Origin: Gaoshiqia sp050178015
GTDB lineage: Bacteria; Bacteroidota; Bacteroidia; Bacteroidales; Prolixibacteraceae
Assembly: GCA_050178015.1 (NCBI GenBank)
Contig: JBFXGM010000026.1
Span: 13,769-77,768, forward strand
Direction of reading: 5' to 3'
DNA: 64,000 bases
Under the pieces are notes generated by a model. It did not search any database. It was given only the letters and a program-made list of their open reading frames with translations, and had not been told where the DNA came from. A program made the position numbers and the translations under genes. Of this stretch, positions 7,821 to 15,628 are shown one piece after another (the first letter of the stretch is position 1; every line of letters starts with the position of its first letter).

Positions 7821-9620
7821 TTAATACACATCAGCCTGGAAACGTTTTTCCTTTTTCAGCTTTTTGAAGTAGTCCCGGGCTTGGTCTTCGGTCATACCGC
7901 CCTGGTTTTGAATGATATCCAGCAAGGTTTTTTGCACATCTTTGGCCATGTACTTCATGTCGCCGCATAAATAGAAGCTGGCGCCGTTTTCGAGCCACTC
8001 AAAAATTTCGGCTTGCCGCTCGGCCAGGCGATGCTGGACATAGATTTTCTCGTCCTGATCGCGCGAAAAGGCCAGATCAATTCTTTCGAGCCATCCCTTT
8101 TTCAGGTATTTCTGCCATTCAATCTGGTACAAGAAGTCGGATTGGAAGCGGCGCTCGCCAAAGAACAGCCAGCTTTTGCCCTTCAGGTTGTTGGCTTCGC
8201 GGTGTTGCAGGAAAGCGCGGTAAGGGGCGATGCCGGTTCCGGCGCCCACCATGATGATCGGTGTTTCCTCGTTTTCCGGAAGCCGGAAGCCAGGGTTTCG
8301 CTCAATGTAAACCGGAATTTCCTGGTCCACTTCAATGCGGTCGGCCAGGTAAGTTGAAGCCGCCCCGTGGCGCTCGCGCCCTTTGTTGCTGTACCTTACT
8401 GTTGAAACGGTGATGTGTACTTCGTTGCCCACCAGTTCCTGGCTGGAAGAGATGGAATACAGGCGGGGAGGCAGCGGACGCAGCAGGTCGGCCAGTTCCT
8501 GAGCGCTTAACTCATGCGGAAAATCCTGCAACAGGTCCAGCACATCGTGTCCCCACAAGTATTCGTCCAGCAATTTTTCATCGCCGAGCAATTGTTGTAC
8601 GCCGGGCAGGGACGTTTTTTCGGCATAACTCTGAATCACGCCCCGGTTCAGCACCGTAATTTCCAACTGGTGGCGCAAGGCATTTTCCAGGGTGAATTCT
8701 TTCTTTTTCAAAACAACCGAAGCTTGGCCGTCGAGTTTCAATGTTTGAATGATTTGCGCTGCCAGCGTCGGCGGGTTGTCGGCCAAAATACCCAGCGAAT
8801 CGCCCGGCTGATAAGACACTCCGGAACCATCCAGCGACAGCTCCACATGATACACCTCTTTGTCCGAATCCCGGCCGGTAATCTTTACTTTTTCCAGCAC
8901 CGTTGCCCGAAATGGATTCTTTTGATTGTACGCCACGGCCTCTTCACCTTTCACTTCGGACAGAGCAGGCTGCACTGCTGCAGGCAAATGTTCGGCCAGT
9001 TTTTCAAGGATGGCATCCATCCAGATGGTGGCATCCTCCTCGTAATCCACATCGCAGGTAACAATGGGAAACAGCTCGTGGGCCCCGGCCTTTTTCAGTG
9101 CATGGTCGATTTCGATACCGGTTTGGCAAAACAACTTGTAGCTTTTGTCGCCCAGGGCCAATACCGAAAAGTTCAGGTTAGGCAAGTTGGGCGCACGTTT
9201 TCCGGTAATGAAGCGGTGAAAATCTTCGGCCATTTGCGGCGGTTCGCCTTCGCCATGCGTACTGACAATCACCAGAAGGTTTTGCTCCTGCTCCAACTGC
9301 TTCGTGTTATAATCGTCCATCGAAAAAACATCAGCGGCAATTGTTTTACCGGCCAGCAAACTTTTCAATTTCTTGGCCAGGCCTTCGCTGCGCCCGGTAT
9401 GCGAGCCATATAAAATGGTCAATTTTAAGGCGGCCGCCTGAACAGCCTGCGCCACAGACCGGGCGTGGGTAATCGCCTCCGTTTCGGGCTGATAAACCCC
9501 GGCCGACAGTCCCTGAAAATAGCCGCTCAGCCAGATCAACTGTTGCGGCCCTGCCCCGTTGAGCAGCTGCTCAAGCGCTTTTGCCTGCACTTCATTTAAT
9601 GGATTCAACTTGATACTCAT
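7821..9620 (-). CDS. cysJ: Sulfite reductase (NADPH) flavoprotein (alpha) subunit
   Basis: Carries electrons from NADPH through FAD and FMN to CysI. 599 residues, the family length. Domains in order: flavodoxin-like FMN domain from about residue 65 (LTILYGSHTGRSEGLAKKL, then VIVSTHGEGEPP), connecting FAD-binding domain with RLYSISSSQ near residue 390, and an FNR-like NADPH domain with MVGAGTGIAPYRAFLQHR near residue 455 and the C-terminal EKRFQADVY. ATG 9620 overlaps the stop of the precorrin-2 dehydrogenase gene by four bases, suggesting translational coupling. Confidence 0.97.
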   Translation of the reverse strand: MSIKLNPLNEVQAKALEQLLNGAGPQQLIWLSGYFQGLSAGVYQPETEAITHARSVAQAVQAAALKLTILYGSHTGRSEGLAKKLKSLLAGKTIAADVFSMDDYNTKQLEQEQNLLVIVSTHGEGEPPQMAEDFHRFITGKRAPNLPNLNFSVLALGDKSYKLFCQTGIEIDHALKKAGAHELFPIVTCDVDYEEDATIWMDAILEKLAEHLPAAVQPALSEVKGEEAVAYNQKNPFRATVLEKVKITGRDSDKEVYHVELSLDGSGVSYQPGDSLGILADNPPTLAAQIIQTLKLDGQASVVLKKKEFTLENALRHQLEITVLNRGVIQSYAEKTSLPGVQQLLGDEKLLDEYLWGHDVLDLLQDFPHELSAQELADLLRPLPPRLYSISSSQELVGNEVHITVSTVRYSNKGRERHGAASTYLADRIEVDQEIPVYIERNPGFRLPENEETPIIMVGAGTGIAPYRAFLQHREANNLKGKSWLFFGERRFQSDFLYQIEWQKYLKKGWLERIDLAFSRDQDEKIYVQHRLAERQAEIFEWLENGASFYLCGDMKYMAKDVQKTLLDIIQNQGGMTEDQARDYFKKLKKEKRFQADVY

Positions 9621-10075
9621 TGCTTTTTGTTTTTATTTTCCAGATAGTCTTTAATTTCATTTCGCAATCGGATGGATTCGAACACATCCTCGGCATTGGA
9701 GCTTACTGCCACCCGAATATTTCCCTGCTGATAAATGGCCGGCGAAACAAACTGGCAAAGCTCCGGCTGATCGTGGATGTTGACCAGAACACCCGCCTGA
9801 CGCCCATCTTGTGCTATTTGACGGTCGAGGTCCGGATTATTGGTACAGGAGTAAAACATGAGGTAGCCATTCAGGTCCGACTTATCGTAGGCCTTCTGTT
9901 TGTACGGAACGCCACTGTTCCTGATCTCCTCGCACACCTCCAGCGCTATTATTTCCACATCGGCATCAAATCGTTTCAGGATTTGGATTTTCTTCCAGGC
10001 GCTTTGTCCGCCACCGATGATCAGTATTTTCTCACCGGCGATATTGAGAGCTATGGGCAAAAAGTTCTTCTTCAT
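9617..10075 (-). CDS. Precorrin-2 dehydrogenase / siroheme synthase N-terminal type (Met8p/CysG-N)
   Basis: About 152 residues, equivalent to the NAD-dependent dehydrogenase and ferrochelatase part of CysG or yeast Met8p: it would oxidise precorrin-2 to sirohydrochlorin and insert iron. The dinucleotide-binding motif IGGGQSAWKK is at residues 19-28, and VNIHDQPELCQFVSPA near residue 97 matches the conserved block that holds the catalytic Asp. ATG 10075 was chosen over a GTG one codon upstream. The SUMT activity is encoded separately by cobA at the other end of the operon, so the CysG functions are split. It overlaps cysJ by 4 bp and follows DUF2061 by 5 bp. Confidence 0.92.
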   Translation of the reverse strand: MKKNFLPIALNIAGEKILIIGGGQSAWKKIQILKRFDADVEIIALEVCEEIRNSGVPYKQKAYDKSDLNGYLMFYSCTNNPDLDRQIAQDGRQAGVLVNIHDQPELCQFVSPAIYQQGNIRVAVSSNAEDVFESIRLRNEIKDYLENKNKKQ

Positions 10076-10080
10076 CACGT

Positions 10081-10311
10081 TCAGATTTGGTATTCGATAT
10101 CGGAACTACTGACACGCCCGAATTTGATTTTGTTCCAGGTACGCTCATGCAGATAATAGAGGAACATTTTGGTGAACAACTCCACGCCGCCTATCGTCAC
10201 GGCAAATTCCAACTGCCCGGTCACCAGCCAGGCAATCAACATCGTGTCCAGAGTTCCAACGGTACGCCACGAAACCGATTTTACAACACTGCGGTAAGCT
10301 TTTTCCTTCAT
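10081..10311 (-). CDS. DUF2061 membrane protein
   Basis: Small protein of 76 residues with the DUF2061 signature KSVSWRTVGTLDTMLIAWLVTG and the C-terminal FLYYLHERTWNKIKFG. Two hydrophobic segments are likely. ATG 10311 is used; a TTG at 10329 would add six residues. DUF2061 genes are known to sit in sulfate-assimilation operons of several phyla; function unsettled. Being first gene after the attenuator here, it is expected to be regulated by Met/Cys supply with cysJ and cysI. Confidence 0.88.
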   Translation of the reverse strand: MKEKAYRSVVKSVSWRTVGTLDTMLIAWLVTGQLEFAVTIGGVELFTKMFLYYLHERTWNKIKFGRVSSSDIEYQI

Positions 10312-10369
10312 ACTGATTTTATCTTTCAAATTTTTACGCTGGTACAGTTCATCCGGGATGGGCTAAAAC

Positions 10370-10404
10370 AAAAAGGCCCTACTGCGTTTGCAGAGGGCCT
10401 TTTT
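10370..10404 (-). terminator. Intrinsic terminator in the sulfur operon leader
   Basis: On the minus strand a stem of GGCCCT plus CTGC closes on GCAG plus AGGGCC with one bulged base and an AAAC loop, and is followed by a run of five T. It lies after the leader peptide stop (10434) and 60 bp before the DUF2061 start, so it stands inside the transcript leader and not at an operon end. The 5' arm (CCCTCTGCAAA) is complementary at 10 of 11 positions to TTTGCAGAAGG at the end of the leader reading frame, the expected antiterminator. Confidence 0.85.
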
Positions 10405-10433
10405 GTTATATCTCGATATATTTTATACCAATT

Positions 10434-10529
10434 CTAACTCCTTTCCTTCTGCAAAAAAGAACCACGACACATACACATCATCATGTTTGCGCTGATTATA
10501 AAAACTATTGCAGAAGTCATTTTTTTCAT
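10434..10529 (-). CDS. Met/Cys-rich leader peptide of the sulfite-reduction operon
   Basis: Short frame of 31 codons starting MKKMTSAIVF and containing the run MMMCMC at residues 16-21, then RGSFLQKERS and a TAG stop. Six consecutive Met or Cys residues are very unlikely in a chance frame and match the end products of sulfur assimilation. It lies 35 bp downstream of a strong promoter match and 30 bp upstream of the terminator hairpin. Inference: ribosome stalling at Met or Cys codons when charged tRNA is scarce frees the segment at 10445-10455 to pair with the terminator arm, allowing read-through into DUF2061-cysJ-cysI; normal translation to the stop would mask it and termination would follow. 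Confidence 0.85.
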   Translation of the reverse strand: MKKMTSAIVFIISANMMMCMCRGSFLQKERS

Positions 10530-10563
10530 TTCAGATATTCAACTCTCTTATTCGTTGATTGTG

Positions 10564-10594
10564 CAAATGTAGCGGTTAATTCGACATTTCCAAA
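10564..10594 (-). promoter_or_regulatory. Promoter of the sulfite-reduction/siroheme operon
   Basis: Minus strand: -33 TTTG at 10594-10591, 19 bp spacer, -7 TACATTTG at 10571-10564. This is a full match to the Bacteroidetes primary sigma consensus. The start site would fall near 10557, about 28 bases upstream of the leader peptide. Confidence 0.8.
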
Positions 10595-10706
10595 TACTTC
10601 GATGTGTTTTTTTTATTAAATCTAAATAACAATGGCTAAAAACGGCGCAAACCAGTCAAATTTGTTTCATTTTAACATTAATATCTCCTCTGTATTTTCA
10701 TTTTAT

Positions 10707-10714
10707 TACTTTTG
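10707..10714 (+). promoter_or_regulatory. -7 promoter element for the chorismate mutase gene
   Basis: TACTTTTG, matching TAnnTTTG, 19 bp upstream of the chosen ATG at 10734. Its position supports that ATG over the in-frame ATG at 10632, which would lie upstream of the promoter. Confidence 0.6.
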
Positions 10715-10733
10715 CGACAAATATCATAAAATA

Positions 10734-11036
10734 ATGATAGACGCTAAATCCTGTACCAATATTAGCGAAGTGAGGGATGAAATTGACCGGGTTGACCGGA
10801 TGATCATGGAACTACTGGCCAGACGGCAGGAATTTGTCTGCGAGATTGTCCGCTTTAAAACGGACGAAGAAAGTATCGTTGCCAAAAGCAGGCAGGAACA
10901 ATTATATAAGCAACGGCGTGTCTGGGCCGAAGAGTTGCACCTTTCTCCCGACATGATCGACGAGGTTTATAAAACAATTGTCCGTCACAACATCAAAAAA
11001 GAACTGGAACTTCACCACAAATCAAAAAAACAATAA
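10734..11036 (+). CDS. Chorismate mutase type II / isochorismate-pyruvate lyase family protein
   Basis: All-helical AroQ-fold protein of 100 residues. The first helix carries VRDEIDRVDRMIMELLARRQEFV, the usual RxxID..D..ll.LL..R pattern, followed by a basic second segment and a charged C-terminal tail. It would convert chorismate to prephenate, or, given PchB-like features, cleave isochorismate; the sequence alone does not decide. It is 11 bp upstream of a DRE-TIM aldolase gene and clearly co-transcribed. It is not fused to prephenate dehydratase or DAHP synthase, as the housekeeping enzyme of this phylum often is, so a specialised route is possible. Confidence 0.85.
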   Translation: MIDAKSCTNISEVRDEIDRVDRMIMELLARRQEFVCEIVRFKTDEESIVAKSRQEQLYKQRRVWAEELHLSPDMIDEVYKTIVRHNIKKELELHHKSKKQ

Positions 11037-11047
11037 AACAGCCTACC

Positions 11048-11998
11048 ATGTATAAAAAAGATATTAAAGTAGTGGATTGCACCGTGCGCGACGGTGGCCT
11101 GATGAACAAGTGGCAATTTGACGACAAATTTGTGAAAGGCGTATATGACGCCTGTGTGGAAGCTGGCGTCGATTACATGGAAATTGGTTACATCAGCAGC
11201 GAAAAAGCTTTCAACCGGAATGAAGTTGGCCCCTGGAAATTTTCTGCCGATGCGGATTTGCGCCGCATTGTTGGCGAAAACAACACCAAGTTGAAAATAT
11301 CGGCCATGGCCGATATTGGCCGCATTGATTTGGACGACATCCCGCCAGCCGGTGAAAGCGCCATCGACATGATGCGGGTGGCCTGCTACGCCCACCAAAT
11401 GGACAAAGCCATTGAGCTGGCCCACCACTGTATGGACAAAGGCTACGAAGCAACGATCAACCTGATGGCCGTTTCGAAAGTGAATGAACGCGATTTGGAT
11501 GAAGCGCTGTCGGACGTGGCGCAATCGCGGGTACCGGTTTTTTACCTGGTTGACAGCTTTGGCAGCATGTATTGCGAAACGGTTGACCACTTGCTGAAAA
11601 AATACCGTTCGGCCCTGCCCGACAAGGAAATCGGCATTCACGCCCACAACAACATGCAATTGGCCATGTCGAATACCATCACGGCACTGATGGGCGGCGC
11701 CACCTTTCTGGATGCAACCCTCCTGGGCATGGGACGCGGGGCCGGCAACTGTCCCATCGAAATCCTCATCGCTTTTCTGAAGAACCCAAAATATCGCTTG
11801 TTGCCTTTGCTGAAAGCCATTCAGGAAGAAATCCTGCCCTGGCAGCAGAAAATCGACTGGGGCTACCACATCCCCTATTTAATTACCGGCGCACTGAACG
11901 AACATCCGCGAAGTGCCATGGCGTGGATGGATTCCGAGCGCAAAAACGATTTTGTGTCGTTCATGAAAGAAATGCACGACTACGAATTACTGGAGTAG
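11048..11998 (+). CDS. DRE-TIM metallolyase / 4-hydroxy-2-oxovalerate aldolase-like protein
   Basis: 316 residues forming an HMGL-like TIM barrel. The N-terminal VDCTVRDGGLMNKW is the DRE-type signature (DxTxRDGG), GIHAHNNMQLAMSNT near residue 200 supplies the metal-binding His-x-His, and GMGRGAGNCPIEIL near residue 228 is the loop typical of 4-hydroxy-2-oxovalerate aldolases. Predicted divalent-metal-dependent aldol cleavage or condensation of a 2-oxo acid. No acylating acetaldehyde dehydrogenase follows, so a meta-cleavage role is unlikely. The partner chorismate mutase suggests a product joining an aromatic or pyruvate-derived unit. Substrate unknown. Confidence 0.88.
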   Translation: MYKKDIKVVDCTVRDGGLMNKWQFDDKFVKGVYDACVEAGVDYMEIGYISSEKAFNRNEVGPWKFSADADLRRIVGENNTKLKISAMADIGRIDLDDIPPAGESAIDMMRVACYAHQMDKAIELAHHCMDKGYEATINLMAVSKVNERDLDEALSDVAQSRVPVFYLVDSFGSMYCETVDHLLKKYRSALPDKEIGIHAHNNMQLAMSNTITALMGGATFLDATLLGMGRGAGNCPIEILIAFLKNPKYRLLPLLKAIQEEILPWQQKIDWGYHIPYLITGALNEHPRSAMAWMDSERKNDFVSFMKEMHDYELLE

Positions 11999-12051
11999 AA
12001 CCTTTTCTCACTGGCACATCCAATTGTGCTTTCCAATACCTGAATTCATGA

Positions 12052-12081
12052 GAGTCCCTTCGCTTCGCGAGGGGCTTTTTT
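12052..12081 (+). terminator. Rho-independent terminator after the aldolase gene
   Basis: GTCCCTTCG and CGAGGGGC form a stem around a short CTTCG-type loop, followed by six T. It lies about 55 bp after the aldolase stop. Confidence 0.75.
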
Positions 12082-12148
12082 GTAAAGCGCCATACACAAT
12101 TTTGTGAATTATTCAGATCCTGCACCTTCTTTATTAAACCTGAAACGC

Positions 12149-12156
12149 TATTTTTG
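12149..12156 (+). promoter_or_regulatory. -7 promoter element for DUF368-aroE
   Basis: TATTTTTG, matching TAnnTTTG, 48 bp upstream of the ATG at 12204 and after the upstream terminator. No exact -33 was found. Confidence 0.5.
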
Positions 12157-12203
12157 CGAAGCTCGTTTTCCGGGACACCGGAATTTGTATCCTTCAAAAA
12201 ATC

Positions 12204-13154
12204 ATGTTCATGAAACGAAACACGAAAGATTACCTGTTAATTGCCCTCAAAGGAATAGGCATGGGCGCGGCCGATGTTGTCCCCGGCGTATCAGGCGGCA
12301 CCATCGCCTTCATCACCGGCATCTACCACGAACTGATCGACTCGATCAAATCCATCAATTTTGCGAACCTGAAGCTGCTTTTCAGCGGAAAAATCACTGC
12401 CTTTTGGAAGGCGGTCAACGCCAATTTCCTGCTCAGCCTGCTTATCGGCATCGGCATCAGCATCCTGTCGCTGGCCAAAGGGCTGAAATACCTGCTCGAC
12501 CATCACCCGATCCTGGTTTGGTCATTTTTCTTCGGATTGATTGTGGCTTCGGCCATTTATGTGGCCAAAGACATTAAGCAATGGAAAGCCGGCACCTTCC
12601 TGTCGCTGCTGGCAGGTGTGGCCATAGCCTACGTCATCACGGTAATCACACCGGCCGAAGCCAATACCAGCTATGCCTTTATTTTCCTGTCAGGGTCCAT
12701 CGCTATTTGCGCCATGATTTTGCCCGGCATCTCCGGCAGCTTCATCCTGGTGTTACTGGGCATGTACAAATTCATCCTGGGGGCGGTTTCCGCTTTTAAC
12801 CTGCCCGTTATCTTTGTTTTTCTGGCAGGGGCAGCTATTGGGATCGTCCTTTTTTCGAATGTGCTGTCGTGGTTGCTGAAAAAATATTACACGCTTACCA
12901 TTGCCCTGTTGGCCGGTTTTATGATCGGTTCGCTCAACAAAGTATGGCCCTGGAAGCAAGTGGTTGAAACCTTTGTTGACCGCCACGGCGAAGTGAAGCC
13001 GCTGATTGAGCAAAACATTTTACCCACCAATTACCTCGAACTTACCGGACACGCACCGCAAATGGCCTGGGCATTCGGACTGGCCGCATTGGGATTTGTG
13101 CTGATTTTCGTGATTGAAGGAGTTAGTAAGAAATTGATAAAAACTAAAAAATGA
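12204..13154 (+). CDS. DUF368 membrane protein (PopT-like undecaprenyl phosphate translocase family)
   Basis: 316 residues, strongly hydrophobic with about eight to nine membrane segments. The family signature GIGMGAADVVPGVSGGTIAFITG near the N-terminus, and its counterpart MILPGISGSFILVLLGMY near residue 180, show the inverted-repeat re-entrant motifs of DUF368. Some DUF368 proteins have been shown to recycle undecaprenyl phosphate across the inner membrane; that role is inferred here from family. The stop overlaps the aroE ATG by four bases, so the two are coupled. Confidence 0.9.
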   Translation: MFMKRNTKDYLLIALKGIGMGAADVVPGVSGGTIAFITGIYHELIDSIKSINFANLKLLFSGKITAFWKAVNANFLLSLLIGIGISILSLAKGLKYLLDHHPILVWSFFFGLIVASAIYVAKDIKQWKAGTFLSLLAGVAIAYVITVITPAEANTSYAFIFLSGSIAICAMILPGISGSFILVLLGMYKFILGAVSAFNLPVIFVFLAGAAIGIVLFSNVLSWLLKKYYTLTIALLAGFMIGSLNKVWPWKQVVETFVDRHGEVKPLIEQNILPTNYLELTGHAPQMAWAFGLAALGFVLIFVIEGVSKKLIKTKK

Positions 13155-13903
13155 AAACATACGGACTGATCGGCCACCGCCTGGGCTATTCCTTTTCAAA
13201 AGGATTTTTCACCGAAAAATTTGAAAAAGAAGGCCTTAAAGAACATGAGTACGTGAACTTCGAATTGGATTCGATCAACGAATTTCCGGGTATTTTTGAG
13301 AAGAACGACCACATTGCCGGGCTCAACTGCACCATCCCCTACAAACAGCAAATCATGCCGTTTTTGGATGAAATTGACGAAGAAGCAGCCAAAGTGGGCG
13401 CCATCAACACGGTTAAGATCATCCGCCAGGCTGATGGCAACCTGAAACTGAAAGGTTTCAACACCGACATTTACGGGTTCGAGAATTCGCTGAAACCCAT
13501 GCTGGGCGACAAACACAAAAAAGCACTGATCCTGGGGACCGGCGGCGCGTCGAAGGCCATCAAATACATCCTCGAAAAATTGGGCATCGCCTACGTGTCA
13601 GCCTCCATCGAAGCCGAACTTTTCGACAACGAAATCCGCTACGAACAGATCGACAGCCAACTATTGAAAGACCACCTGGTCATCATCAATGCAACGCCAC
13701 TGGGCACCTTTCCCAAGGTTGACACCTGCGCAAACATTCCGTACGAACACCTCACTGCCGACCATGTGCTGTTCGACCTGGTGTACAATCCGGAAGAAAC
13801 CCTCTTCATGAAAAAAGGAAAAGCACAGGGCGCAGCCGTGAAAAACGGACTGGAAATGCTGCACCTGCAAGCGATCAAAGCTTGGGAAATCTGGAACAGT
13901 TAA
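13151..13903 (+). CDS. aroE: Shikimate dehydrogenase
   Basis: NADP-dependent reduction of 3-dehydroshikimate to shikimate. 250 residues, slightly short for the family (about 270). Substrate-binding domain shows LIGHRLGYSFSKGFF at the N-terminus and NCTIPYKQQIMPFLDEI with the catalytic Lys; FNTDIYGFENSL carries the conserved Asp. The cofactor domain has LILGTGGASKAIKYIL and INATPLGTFP. Ends KNGLEMLHLQAIKAWEIW, as in the family. Transcribed with DUF368; the pathway link between them is not evident. Its stop is three bases from the convergent gene that ends at 13907. Confidence 0.95.
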   Translation: MKTYGLIGHRLGYSFSKGFFTEKFEKEGLKEHEYVNFELDSINEFPGIFEKNDHIAGLNCTIPYKQQIMPFLDEIDEEAAKVGAINTVKIIRQADGNLKLKGFNTDIYGFENSLKPMLGDKHKKALILGTGGASKAIKYILEKLGIAYVSASIEAELFDNEIRYEQIDSQLLKDHLVIINATPLGTFPKVDTCANIPYEHLTADHVLFDLVYNPEETLFMKKGKAQGAAVKNGLEMLHLQAIKAWEIWNS

Positions 13904-13906
13904 AAA

Positions 13907-14227
13907 CTAGTTGGCCAACGGAAAAAATGAGATGTCGATTTCTTCCGAGCCATCCTTTTGTTTCAACGAAAATTTACCGGCTGGTGTGAGGGTCATGTGA
14001 TGTTTCTCCACCAGCATTTTTAGTTTTTTGCCCAAACTGCGGGCATCCAACTCGTTCAAATCGATATTGAAATACAGTTTAAGGTTCTCCTTGTTCAGGT
14101 CGTCAAACTGAATGAGATAGGCGGTATGGTCAACAAAAACCAAATCATCGTATGCATACGAAATATCGGTCCCGGCTTCTTCCAGGATCATCTTGACTTC
14201 GGAAAGGGGTCTGAATGCAATGGTCAT
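13907..14227 (-). CDS. Hypothetical protein, 106 residues
   Basis: I do not recognise this protein. It is soluble, mixed alpha/beta in character, acidic, without cysteine or a signal peptide. It opens MTIAFRPLSEVKMIL and ends EEIDISFFPLAN. It lies 30 bp downstream of the NifX-like gene and is probably its operon partner. Confidence 0.7.
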   Translation of the reverse strand: MTIAFRPLSEVKMILEEAGTDISYAYDDLVFVDHTAYLIQFDDLNKENLKLYFNIDLNELDARSLGKKLKMLVEKHHMTLTPAGKFSLKQKDGSEEIDISFFPLAN

Positions 14228-14257
14228 GATCGATCAATTTTAAGGTGAAAATTATTT

Positions 14258-14668
14258 CTATTTGCAGGTGACCGACGAACAGCTGCTGCAAGAAGAAGCC
14301 CCGCAGCCGGACGTTTCTTCCACACTGGCCAGGTCATGCTCATCGAGCCGGTTTTCCTTGAAAAGACGGATGTTCTCATCCACCAGTTTCCCCTGCGGCT
14401 TAAAAACCTTGATCGCATTATCAACCAAAATTTTATACGCCATGGGCCTGACATTCGGGCTGATGATGGCCTTCACCACATCCGCCTCGCTCCCCTGTCG
14501 CAAATCCAGGCCAAATCGGTCCATCAACTCCGTTTTTGAAAACACTTCATGCTGATTGGCATGGACATCGTGCACACAATAAAAATTTGCCTTGTAAAAG
14601 TCGTCGGCCAGCACATTCACCAAGGCTACATTTTTTCCAATCACGGGAATGCAAATCTTCATAGTCAT
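14258..14668 (-). CDS. NifX/NifB-like (Nitro_FeMo-Co fold) protein with Cys-rich tail
   Basis: 136 residues. The start KICIPVIGKN and the block ADVVKAIISPNVRPMAYKIL fit the small dinitrogenase iron-molybdenum-cofactor fold seen in NifX, NifY and their many non-nitrogenase relatives. The C-terminus carries five cysteines within GCGASSCSSCSSVTCK, a probable metal or Fe-S binding tail. No nif genes are nearby, so a general metal or redox role is more likely than nitrogen fixation. ATG 14668 is used; ATG 14662 is an equally good start. Confidence 0.65.
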   Translation of the reverse strand: MTMKICIPVIGKNVALVNVLADDFYKANFYCVHDVHANQHEVFSKTELMDRFGLDLRQGSEADVVKAIISPNVRPMAYKILVDNAIKVFKPQGKLVDENIRLFKENRLDEHDLASVEETSGCGASSCSSCSSVTCK

Positions 14669-14896
14669 TCAATTTTGGGGTTCAACACAACCGGCTGCCA
14701 TCTTTCGGCAACTGCGGTGCCAAGCTCCCGGCAATTGCCGTACCCAAAAACAAAAGCTTCTGAACAACAAAACGGTAGCAAAAAACCACCCCTTAAAATC
14801 TTACATTTTTGTAGGACGATCTTACACGGATGTGGGATTTCACGGAAGCCAAAGTCCGGAAAGCACAAAAAAATAAACACAACTTCCTGCTACGAA

Positions 14897-15628
14897 TTAC
14901 ACGGGCTTTGGTATAACCGGGTCTTTCAGTTTAAACTTGTAATGGTTGCGGATATAAAAAATCCCCTGCATGAGCAGGGTGAGCCCAACCATGATCATCG
15001 GACCGCGATTAAAGATATCGGTATAGCCGACGGAAACAGCCAGGGCGATCAGGTACCAGAGGATGAAAAAGATACCGGCCAGCACTTCGCTTTTCCACGA
15101 CAATGCAAAGCCCATCAGGAAAATGGCCAGCAGAACCGGAAAGACAAGGCCGGGGAAAGCCCAAAGGTTTAAAGGAGCACTGAAAACCAGATCCTGGTAC
15201 ATGTAGATGAGATAATTGACGGCATAATTGATCAGCAAAACACGAAGGATGATATGCCACTCCTGCTGCTCGGTCATTTTTGTCCGCGCCTCTTCTTTAC
15301 AACCTTCGAGATATAAAAATGCCCCGATAACCACCATCGGAAAACCCAAAACAATGGGCATTCCGTCACTTTTGTCCAGTATGGTGGAAAGGATAAAGAC
15401 CCCTGCATACCAAACCATATATACCATTCCGGCAAGTTTTTTATACCAAAAAGAGCATAGATACCCGGCCCAAAAAAGCACAAACAGTAAAAAAACAAGC
15501 CTGTCGTTCGGAATGAAGAAGGAGAGTTCGCCGGTAAAAAACGGAACAATAAATCCCCAAAAGTACAATGCCCCATAAATACCGGTCAGCAGGGTGATGA
15601 TTTTGAATGATTTTGAAAGCGTTTTCAT
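14897..15628 (-). CDS. Integral membrane protein with internal duplication, 243 residues
   Basis: Very hydrophobic with about eight membrane segments and no recognised family. Two halves look related: residues about 45-112 (FWYKKLAGMVYMVWY, then GFPMVVIGAFLYLEG) and about 168-235 (SWKSEVLAGIFFILWY, then GLTLLMQGIFYIRNH), each with LAG and a WY pair in the same place. This suggests a four-plus-four helix duplication. ATG 15628. Stands alone between the NifX-like gene and a long spacer. Confidence 0.7.
   Translation of the reverse strand: MKTLSKSFKIITLLTGIYGALYFWGFIVPFFTGELSFFIPNDRLVFLLFVLFWAGYLCSFWYKKLAGMVYMVWYAGVFILSTILDKSDGMPIVLGFPMVVIGAFLYLEGCKEEARTKMTEQQEWHIILRVLLINYAVNYLIYMYQDLVFSAPLNLWAFPGLVFPVLLAIFLMGFALSWKSEVLAGIFFILWYLIALAVSVGYTDIFNRGPMIMVGLTLLMQGIFYIRNHYKFKLKDPVIPKPV

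Noticed and set aside
8514..9413. 299-codon plus-strand frame antisense to cysJ
   Set aside because: It is composed of His/Gln/Phe-rich translation typical of the complement of a real gene, and cysJ on the other strand has all family motifs.
10370..10594. SAM riboswitch in the sulfur operon leader
   Set aside because: I saw no SAM-II or SAM-I core; the Met/Cys peptide with antiterminator pairing explains the leader better.
11012..11869. 285-codon minus-strand frame antisense to the aldolase
   Set aside because: Shadow of a well-supported gene; no family motif and no promoter.
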